A stretch of DNA of 16,223 nt from an uncultured Verrucomicrobiota bacterium. Lineage in GTDB: Bacteria; Verrucomicrobiota; Kiritimatiellia; RFP12; UBA1067. Positions 6,976-12,588 of the stretch are shown in pieces. The DNA lies in the NCBI GenBank assembly GCA_947305825.1, contig CAMZET010000008.1, positions 1 to 16,223 on the forward strand, read 5' to 3'. Every line of letters begins with the position of its first letter. Position 1 is the stretch's first letter. A program made the position numbers and the translations under genes. Below the pieces are notes generated by a model, which made no database searches, had not been told where the DNA came from, and worked only from the letters and a program-made list of their open reading frames with translations.

Positions 6976-7725
6976 CTATTGTTCGCGGCCGCCGCGCGAC
7001 CTCTCGCGCAGCCACACCGCCCAAATCGAAAGCTCGTACAGAAGGCAGAGCGGTATGGCCATCACAAGCTGGCTAATCGGATCGGGCGGCGTCAGGAACA
7101 TCGCCAGGAAAAACGCCAGCACTATCGCAAGACGCCTTTTGCCGCGCAACGCCTCGCTCGACACGAGCCCGAACATCCCCATCACAAACAACGCCAGCGG
7201 CAACTGAAACACCAGGCCGAACGCAACCACCGTCCTCAACACTATCGCTATGTACCCTTCGATGCGTATCGTCTCGACGCTGAGCCCGAGCCAGCGGTTG
7301 ATGGACTGGAACGCCTCGACGACGAGCGGCAGCGTCCGCGCATAGCAAAGCCAGGCTCCAGCTAGAAACAGCGCACCGCCTGACACGAGTATGCAGAGTA
7401 TCGACACCTTTTCTCGCTTTGTCAGCGCGGGCGAGACGAACCTCAACACCGCGTACGAAACCAGCGGAAACGCTATGGCTATTCCGCCCCAGAGGGCGAT
7501 GGACATCATGGTCGAGAAGCCGCTCGTCAAGTCAAGGCCCTGGAGGAGTTCGCGTTCGGCGGCGGCCGGCGACTTGAGCCAAGAAAGAATCTGCGGCGAA
7601 AACACTATGGCAACCACGGCGCCGCCGACCCACGACGCCAGCGAAAACACCAGCATGTCCCTCACTGCCGCCAGGTGCGCCAACAGCGTCATTGGCGGGT
7701 CGTTGCGCATCTCCGCATCTTTCAT
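6976..7725 (-). CDS. tatC: Sec-independent protein translocase subunit TatC
   Basis: TatC is the inner-membrane receptor that binds twin-arginine signal peptides and, with TatA/B, moves folded proteins across the membrane. The 249 aa and six hydrophobic segments fit the family. Conserved parts include the N-terminal LAHLAAVRDML (15-25, with H17 and R22), FVSPALTKREK (96-106, with E105), the FGLVFQLPLALF helix (169-180), and LTPPDPISQLVMAIPLCLLYE (211-231). Position 174 is Gln where E. coli has Glu170, a substitution I believe occurs in other TatC proteins. The start lies 4 nt after the tatB stop, with GGAGG and GAGG sequences just upstream. Met6 and Met12 are alternative starts. Confidence 0.95.
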   Translation of the reverse strand: MKDAEMRNDPPMTLLAHLAAVRDMLVFSLASWVGGAVVAIVFSPQILSWLKSPAAAERELLQGLDLTSGFSTMMSIALWGGIAIAFPLVSYAVLRFVSPALTKREKVSILCILVSGGALFLAGAWLCYARTLPLVVEAFQSINRWLGLSVETIRIEGYIAIVLRTVVAFGLVFQLPLALFVMGMFGLVSSEALRGKRRLAIVLAFFLAMFLTPPDPISQLVMAIPLCLLYELSIWAVWLRERSRGGREQ

Positions 7726-7729
7726 CGCC

Positions 7730-8011
7730 TCAAGCCTCCAATGCGGGCTTGGCCGTCGCTTCGTTGCCCTCTATCACGAAAAAGTCCTTGGCCCCCTTCT
7801 CGGCGGCGGCCTCGGTGCGGCGCATGGTTTCGTCTATCTCGAACAATTCGCGCTTGAAGCCCTCCGCGACGCGGCGGAACTTGGCGTAGTAGCGGCCAAG
7901 TTCCCGCGCAATCGTCGGCAGACGCTTGGGCCCTGCGACCACCAGCACCACCGCGAGCATCACCAGCCACTCGCCGAAGCCCGCATTGCTCGCTATGAAA
8001 GCGAAATCCAT
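7730..8011 (-). CDS. tatB: Twin-arginine translocase subunit, TatB-like (TatA/B family)
   Basis: This small membrane protein of 93 aa has one N-terminal hydrophobic helix (about 11-26: GFGEWLVMLAVVLVVA), the GPKRLP hinge (27-32) and an amphipathic charged helix beyond it (ARELGRYYAKFRRVAEGFKRELFEID). Glu14 in the membrane helix and the Gly-Pro hinge favour TatB over TatA, but the two are hard to separate from sequence alone. In the Tat system TatB sits with TatC in the signal-peptide receptor, and the position 4 nt before tatC agrees. The start is 15 nt after the pal stop, with only a weak AAAAGG upstream. No second TatA-type gene is seen in the window. Confidence 0.88.
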   Translation of the reverse strand: MDFAFIASNAGFGEWLVMLAVVLVVAGPKRLPTIARELGRYYAKFRRVAEGFKRELFEIDETMRRTEAAAEKGAKDFFVIEGNEATAKPALEA

Positions 8012-8026
8012 GCGCCGGAAAGCCTT

Positions 8027-8635
8027 TTACATCTGGAAGAGGACGAACTCGCCGCGGCGGTTGCGCGACCAGGCTCCTTCGTCGTGCCCGTCGACCGCCG
8101 GACGCTCCTCGCCGTAGGACCGCGTCTGAATCCTTTCAGGCGCGACGCCGCTGCGCATCAGATAGTCGCGCACGGTCGCCGCGCGGCTCTCACCAAGCGA
8201 CATGTTGTATTCGTTCGAGCCGCGCTCGTCGCAATGCCCCTCGACCACGACGACGCGCGTCGGCATCGCCGCCAGATGCTGCGCCACCGCGTCCACCTTC
8301 CCGAGCTCCGCAGGCCCTATCGTCGTCGAATCGAGCGTGAAATAGACGGGCGCGAACGCGACATCCGTCACACGCTGGTAAATATCCTCGAACGCCGCCG
8401 CAGCCGCCATCAGCTGATTTATGTCAGAGCCGGAGTCGGCAGACGCAAGCGAATCGACATCCTGGGCCTCGATTTCGGCCGTGCCCACGTCGGAAACCCC
8501 TTCCGTGTAGCCGGGAAGCGTGGAAACGCCGTCGCCGGCGCCTTCGGCTCCTTCGTTGGCCTTGTTGTAGCGGCAACCGCTTGCGCATATCGCCAGAACG
8601 ACCGCGCAGCCGGCAATTATCGAATTTACCTTCAT
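8027..8635 (-). CDS. pal: Peptidoglycan-associated lipoprotein, OmpA/Pal family
   Basis: This outer-membrane lipoprotein is expected to bind peptidoglycan through its OmpA-like domain. The N-terminus has a short signal peptide with a lipobox-like ICASGC, which would lipidate Cys21; Ala at -3 is less usual than Leu. Residues ~22-80 are a low-complexity, acidic and Ala/Gly-rich linker. The OmpA/Pal domain spans ~95-200, with VYFTLDSTTI, then VVVEGHCDERGSNEYNMSLGESRA (129-152), the clear Pal signature, and finally SRNRRGEF. The 202-aa length is slightly above the usual ~170. The ATG has AAGGAG 8 nt upstream (8644-8649). It heads the tatB-tatC-ktrB-fucU run, and no tolQRAB genes are present in the window. 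Confidence 0.93.
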   Translation of the reverse strand: MKVNSIIAGCAVVLAICASGCRYNKANEGAEGAGDGVSTLPGYTEGVSDVGTAEIEAQDVDSLASADSGSDINQLMAAAAAFEDIYQRVTDVAFAPVYFTLDSTTIGPAELGKVDAVAQHLAAMPTRVVVVEGHCDERGSNEYNMSLGESRAATVRDYLMRSGVAPERIQTRSYGEERPAVDGHDEGAWSRNRRGEFVLFQM

Positions 8636-8687
8636 CTTCTATACTCCTTGCAATGGATGTTTCGCCTGATGCGGCGTGCAAGCACAT

Positions 8688-8716
8688 ATATTACCCTATC
8701 TTCCTCCGAAAATCAA
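8688..8716 (-). promoter_or_regulatory. Putative sigma70-type promoter of the pal-tat operon
   Basis: On the minus strand TTGATT (8711-8716), a 17-nt spacer and TAATAT (8688-8693) match four of six consensus bases in each hexamer at ideal spacing. The expected start would give a leader of roughly 45 nt, including the pal ribosome-binding site. Confidence 0.5.
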
Positions 8717-8723
8717 GGGGGGG

Positions 8724-8768
8724 ATTTGCAAATTTTTCTCCCGTTCCCGTTGCCGTTCCGGCATGCCG
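8724..8768. promoter_or_regulatory. Two 10-bp palindromes in the divergent intergenic region, possible operators
   Basis: ATTTGCAAAT (8724-8733) and CGGCATGCCG (8759-8768) are perfect 10-bp palindromes within the 192 bp between pal and the aminotransferase gene. The first lies 8 nt upstream of the pal -35. Such palindromes can be protein-binding sites, but one would arise by chance in a region of this size quite often. No regulator gene is nearby. Confidence 0.2.
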
Positions 8769-8808
8769 ACGGTCCCGACAACGCCGTCAAGCAAGCGCGG
8801 CGATATTA

Positions 8809-8817
8809 TGGTATACT
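8809..8817 (+). promoter_or_regulatory. Extended -10 promoter of the aminotransferase gene, short or absent leader
   Basis: TGGTATACT is an extended -10 identical to the one before the symporter gene. The start codon at 8828 is only 10 nt after it, so the mRNA leader would be about 4 nt with no ribosome-binding site. No -35 match is found. Confidence 0.5.
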
Positions 8818-8827
8818 TTACGGCGTC

Positions 8828-10111
8828 ATGAACTTATTGGCTGAACAACTGAACGAGACGCTTGGAGAGGCGCGCGGCTTCCTGTCGCCGCGTGGCCTGA
8901 AAATGTATTTCCCATACGGCGGCATCCTGGGCCAGGGCGCAGAAGCCAGGGGCTGCGACATAAACGCCACTATCGGCATGGCTTTCGAGGAGGATTCCTC
9001 GCCCATGGTCATGCCGTGCTTCGCGGGCCGCACCACCCTCGACAAGCGCGCTTTCCTCTACGCTTCGAGCTTCGGCCTCCCCGCCCTGCGCTCCAAATGG
9101 CGCGAGATGGAACTCGCCAAGAACCCGTCCATGCGCGGCCTCGCCTTCTCCGACCCGGTAGTCACGAACGCGCTCACGCACGGCCTGCGCGTCGCCGCCG
9201 AACTCTTCGCCGCCGAGGAGGATACCCTCGTCACGCCCGACCTCTACTGGGACAACTACGAGCTCATCTTCGGCGAGGCGGTCGGCTGCTCCATCGCACA
9301 TTTCAACACGTTCAAAGACGGCGCGTTCGACGCCGACGCCCTGCGCGAGGCCCTTCTCGCGCCAGGCGGCAAGAAACTCCTCGTCCTGAACTTCCCGAAC
9401 AACCCGACAGGCTACACAGCCACGGATGCGGACGTGCCGCGCATCGTGGCGGCCGTCAAAGCCGCCGCCGACGCCGGAAAACGCATCGTCGTAATCACCG
9501 ACGACGCCTACTTCGGCCTCGTGTACGAGGACGGCGTGCACCGCGAATCGCTGTTCGCGGAGTTCGCCCGGCTCTCCGAGCGCGTTCTGGCGGTGAAGCT
9601 CGACGGCGCGACGAAGGAAGACTACGTGTGGGGTCTGCGCGTCGGTTTCATCACGTTCGGCTTCAAGGGTGCGAGCGCGGAGCAGCTCAAGGCGCTGGAG
9701 GCCAAGGCAGCCGGCAACGTTCGCAGCGGCGTGAGCAACATCTCGTCCATAGGCCAGCACCTGGCGGTGACCGCGTTCGGCGACGAGGGCTATTCGCGAC
9801 AGAAGAAGGAGAAGTTCGAAATCCTCAAGGCACGCTACCGCGAAATCCGCCGCATCCTCGCCGCCCACCCCGAATACTCCGAATTCTTTGATGCGATGCC
9901 GTTCAATTCAGGCTATTTCATGTGCGTCAAGCCGCGAGGCGTCGCCGCCGAGGACGTGCGCAAACTACTCATCGAGCGCTACTCGACCGGCACCATCGTC
10001 CTCTCGGGACTCATACGCCTCTCGTTCTCCACGGTCCCGCTCGCCAAACTCGAACGCCTGTTCGCGAACGTCGCCAGCGCCGTGCGCGACCTCAAAAACG
10101 GTATTTCATGA
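8828..10111 (+). CDS. PLP-dependent aminotransferase, class I/II fold
   Basis: This is a 427-aa fold-type I aminotransferase, expected in the cytoplasm. It shows NFPNNPTGY (188-196), the DDAYFGL strand (225-231, with the PLP-contacting Asp and Tyr), and LDGATKEDYVWGLRVGF (258-274), where K263 is the likely Schiff-base lysine and R271 follows. IRLSFS (396-401) carries R397, placed like the arginine that binds the substrate carboxylate. The amino-acid substrate cannot be read from the sequence. An open frame extends upstream to 7391, but that part lies opposite tatC, tatB and pal and is a shadow. The ATG at 8828 begins the homologous region and follows the extended -10. The stop overlaps an ATG (ATGA) leading into the next gene. 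Confidence 0.9.
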   Translation: MNLLAEQLNETLGEARGFLSPRGLKMYFPYGGILGQGAEARGCDINATIGMAFEEDSSPMVMPCFAGRTTLDKRAFLYASSFGLPALRSKWREMELAKNPSMRGLAFSDPVVTNALTHGLRVAAELFAAEEDTLVTPDLYWDNYELIFGEAVGCSIAHFNTFKDGAFDADALREALLAPGGKKLLVLNFPNNPTGYTATDADVPRIVAAVKAAADAGKRIVVITDDAYFGLVYEDGVHRESLFAEFARLSERVLAVKLDGATKEDYVWGLRVGFITFGFKGASAEQLKALEAKAAGNVRSGVSNISSIGQHLAVTAFGDEGYSRQKKEKFEILKARYREIRRILAAHPEYSEFFDAMPFNSGYFMCVKPRGVAAEDVRKLLIERYSTGTIVLSGLIRLSFSTVPLAKLERLFANVASAVRDLKNGIS

Positions 10112-10134
10112 AGCAAGAAAGGAGCAGACAGACG

Positions 10135-11658
10135 ATGAAGAAACATATTATTCTCGCTGCAGCGGCGGCGATGATGCTGATGTCGGCGGCAGCCGACGAA
10201 CTCGTGAAAATCGGCTCGGCGCAGGTCGCCGACCAGGCGACGCTCACGAAAGCCGCCGCGCAGCTTGCCAGCCTGTCAGGCAACCCGATGCTGGGCGCGC
10301 TGGCCGCCTCCAGCATCGCCAAAAACCCGGTCTACGAATATTTCGGCCCTATGCGCGCCGGCGAACCCATGCTCGCCATCGTCTACGGCGAAACGGACGC
10401 CCTGCAGGAAGCCAGCGACGGCGCCGAATCCGACGACTTCTTTGACGACCTGGACGTGGAAATCGCCGTCCTGTACCCGGCGCAACGCACGAAAATCGCT
10501 TTCATGGCCGCGCATCCGGGTTCCTACGAGAAAGACGGCCTTGTCGTCGTGGAGACGCTAGACGAGGATGACGAGGATATCGGCGACGACGGCGAGAAGC
10601 CCGAGCCGGAACGCACGTACACGGCATTTTCGGAGGACGGTCTCTGGGCGACCATGTCGAAGGACAAGGACGCCGCGCGCGCAGCGCTCGCCGAAGTCGC
10701 GGCCGCGACCGCGCCGCTCGAAGGCGATTTCGTCCGCTTCCGCTTCCCGCAATCTTTCTTCAAGATCGCCGCCCGCGCCCTCGGAGAACTGGCCAAGAAA
10801 GAGAAAGACGAGCAGAAATCCAAGAACCTCGCCATTGCCCAGAAGAGGTTCGCGATGATCGAATCCGCCCACGTCGGCGTTCGCGCCACCGAGACGGCGG
10901 TCGATTTGCGCGGTTCGGCCAAGCCGCTTCCCGGCACGGAAGCGGCGGCTGTCGGCCTGACGCCGCTCGGCAAGAATCCGTTCGCGTTCGCGCCGGCGGA
11001 CGCCATTGCCGCCACGGCTGCCGCGCCGGGCGCGGGCTGCCCCGAATTCGGCCTCAAGCGCTACGTCGCCGTTGCCGTCGTACTCGATAAATTCGGCATC
11101 AAATCCGACTACCTCATGGCCGCATTCACCGACACGACGGCAAACATCCTCTTGAGCCCCGCCAAGGCAATCGCGTTCTTCCAGGGCCCGGGCAAGGAGA
11201 AAGCCGCCGCCATCGACCCGGCGACATTCGCCGAGGAACTCCGCGAAGCCATGTATGCCCCCAACGACTGCGTCCTCTCCGAGACGCCGGCCATGAACCT
11301 GTCAGTTACCCTTGACGGCCATCCGGCGCCGGCGGCCCCGGACGAAGCGTTCATAAAAACGCTGCCGGAAGCTGCCGCCCTCCGCCCGTATTACGTCCAG
11401 CACATCGCCATATACGCGCTCCTCAAAGGGCTGGCGAAGGAATTCGCCGTCCTCGCGCCCGCCGAAGCGCAGACCGGCATCGCCGCCATGCTCGCGACGC
11501 TCCCGCCTCCGGGTGCGGCCGGAACCGCGTCCGCCTACTTCCGCAACGGCGACGACCTTTCCTTCATCACGCGCATCTCCGCCGACGAAATACGCGGCGT
11601 CGGCGCCCTTGTCAACGCCGCCATCGGCTTCATTACCGCGCAGACCGTGATGAAATAG
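10135..11658 (+). CDS. Secreted protein of unknown function, 507 aa
   Basis: I do not recognise this family. The start at 10135 is supported by AAAGGAG (10118-10124), 10 nt upstream, and by a clean signal peptide, MKKHIILAAAAAMMLMSAAA, with likely cleavage before DELVKIG. An upstream in-frame ATG at 10108 overlaps the aminotransferase stop and would spoil the signal peptide. The mature protein is Ala-rich. It has an acidic stretch DEDDEDIGDDGEKPEPE after residue ~140, a Lys/Glu-rich segment ELAKKEKDEQKSKNLAIAQKR that may be helical, and no lipobox or membrane anchor beyond the signal. It lies between the aminotransferase and ispE, on the same strand, with gaps of 23 and 13 nt, so co-transcription is likely. 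Base use matches its neighbours. Confidence 0.8.
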   Translation: MKKHIILAAAAAMMLMSAAADELVKIGSAQVADQATLTKAAAQLASLSGNPMLGALAASSIAKNPVYEYFGPMRAGEPMLAIVYGETDALQEASDGAESDDFFDDLDVEIAVLYPAQRTKIAFMAAHPGSYEKDGLVVVETLDEDDEDIGDDGEKPEPERTYTAFSEDGLWATMSKDKDAARAALAEVAAATAPLEGDFVRFRFPQSFFKIAARALGELAKKEKDEQKSKNLAIAQKRFAMIESAHVGVRATETAVDLRGSAKPLPGTEAAAVGLTPLGKNPFAFAPADAIAATAAAPGAGCPEFGLKRYVAVAVVLDKFGIKSDYLMAAFTDTTANILLSPAKAIAFFQGPGKEKAAAIDPATFAEELREAMYAPNDCVLSETPAMNLSVTLDGHPAPAAPDEAFIKTLPEAAALRPYYVQHIAIYALLKGLAKEFAVLAPAEAQTGIAAMLATLPPPGAAGTASAYFRNGDDLSFITRISADEIRGVGALVNAAIGFITAQTVMK

Positions 11659-11671
11659 CCTACGCGCCGCC

Positions 11672-12523
11672 ATGAAACTCGCCGCATACGCCAAAGTGAA
11701 CCTCTTCCTGGAGGTGCTCGGCAAGCGGCCAGACGGCTACCACGCGCTGCGTTCGCTCGTGCTGCCCGTCTCGCTCGCCGATGACGTGGAAGCGCTGCCG
11801 TCCGAAGACGGCTCGATTTCCAGCGACGCGCCGTTCGCGGACGACCTGTGCGTCAAGGCGGCGCGCGCTCTCGCGGCGGCGACGGGCTGCAAGCGCGGCG
11901 CCCGCATCAGCGTCACAAAGCGCATCCCCGTCGGCGGCGGCCTCGGCGGCGGCAGCGCCGACGCCGCCGCCACACTCCGCGCCCTCAATACGCTCTGGGA
12001 ACTCCACCTCCCGACTGAAACGCTCTGCGAAATCGCCGCCTCCGTCGGCAGCGACGTCCCGGCCCTCCTCCTCGGCGGCCCCGTCCTCATGGAGGGGCGA
12101 GGCGAAATCGTCTCGCGCTTTGGCAGCGTCCCTCCCCTCCATCTCGTCCTCGCCAATCCAGGCGTCTTCTCCTCCACGAAACTAGTCTACGGAGCCTTGG
12201 CGGAAAATCTATCTTCCCCTAGTGCAAGCGACAGAAAAATTTGCTATAATATGCGGACCGCTCTTGAAAGAGGCAACCTCGCGGATATTGCGGCAGCGGC
12301 GGTGAATGACCTAGCTTCACCGGCAATGGCGTTGTATCCGGAGATTGCAGACGCGGCGGCGGCCCTGCGCAGTGCAGGCGCCGTCGGCGTCACCGTGAGC
12401 GGCAGCGGGTCGACTGTCTTCGGCCTCGTCCCGGACCAAGCGCGGGGACGCGAAACAGCGGCGCAGCTCGAAGCGAAGGGCCTAAAAGCCTGGAGCGTTT
12501 CAAGCGTATGTCCCGTGATGTAA
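11672..12523 (+). CDS. ispE: 4-diphosphocytidyl-2-C-methyl-D-erythritol kinase
   Basis: IspE is a GHMP kinase that phosphorylates CDP-ME with ATP in the MEP (non-mevalonate) isoprenoid pathway, in the cytoplasm. The 283 aa match the usual length. It shows AYAKVNLFLEVLGKRPDGYHAL (5-26) with catalytic Lys8, the ATP-binding loop PVGGGLGGGSADAAATL (86-102), GSDVP (126-130) with catalytic Asp128, and the C-terminal motif VSGSGSTVFG (242-251). The start is 13 nt after the preceding stop and lacks a Shine-Dalgarno. The last five codons and the TAA stop (12521-12523) lie inside the 5' part of a tRNA-Gln gene. An AT-rich stretch around 12200-12255, in a variable part of the protein, carries a promoter-like sequence. 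Confidence 0.95.
   Translation: MKLAAYAKVNLFLEVLGKRPDGYHALRSLVLPVSLADDVEALPSEDGSISSDAPFADDLCVKAARALAAATGCKRGARISVTKRIPVGGGLGGGSADAAATLRALNTLWELHLPTETLCEIAASVGSDVPALLLGGPVLMEGRGEIVSRFGSVPPLHLVLANPGVFSSTKLVYGALAENLSSPSASDRKICYNMRTALERGNLADIAAAAVNDLASPAMALYPEIADAAAALRSAGAVGVTVSGSGSTVFGLVPDQARGRETAAQLEAKGLKAWSVSSVCPVM
12222..12250 (+). promoter_or_regulatory. Putative internal promoter within ispE, upstream of tRNA-Gln and mfd
   Basis: GTGCAA (12222-12227), a 17-nt spacer and a perfect TATAAT (12245-12250) preceded by TGC (extended -10) lie in an AT-rich island of an otherwise GC-rich gene. A transcript from here would start near 12257 and cover the tRNA (252 nt downstream) and mfd. The -35 hexamer and spacing match those before the ABC ATPase gene. 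Confidence 0.5.
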
Positions 12524-12582
12524 TGGCAGCATAGGGGTTTTTGATACCCTTCGAGGTGGTTCGAATCCACCCGGGACAACCA
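12509..12582 (+). tRNA. tRNA-Gln (anticodon TTG)
   Basis: All four arms fold. The acceptor stem TGTCCCG pairs with CGGGACA without mismatch. The D-arm is ATGT..GCAT with GG in its loop. The anticodon stem GGGGT/ACCCT (one G-T pair) holds the loop TTTTGAT, giving anticodon TTG for CAA codons. The variable region is TCGA, and the T-arm is GGTGG-TTCGAAT-CCACC. The discriminator is A, and CCA is encoded (12580-12582). The first pair is U1-A72, as expected for bacterial tRNA-Gln. Its first 15 nt overlap the end of ispE, including the stop codon, and mfd starts 6 nt after its 3' end. No terminator follows. Confidence 0.97.
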
Positions 12583-12588
12583 TGCGGC

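Noticed and set aside
6974..7024. Longer N-terminus for KtrB starting at 7024
   Set aside because: It would overlap the end of tatC by 49 nt and adds a stretch of Arg-rich residues absent from the family; the ATG at 6973 directly follows the tatC stop.
7391..8827. Upstream extension of the aminotransferase open frame
   Set aside because: It lies antisense to tatC, tatB and pal, shows no homology, and the conserved protein begins at the ATG at 8828.
12541..12588. Earlier mfd start at 12541
   Set aside because: This TTG and the following codons lie inside the mature tRNA-Gln; the ATG at 12589 is the first start outside it.
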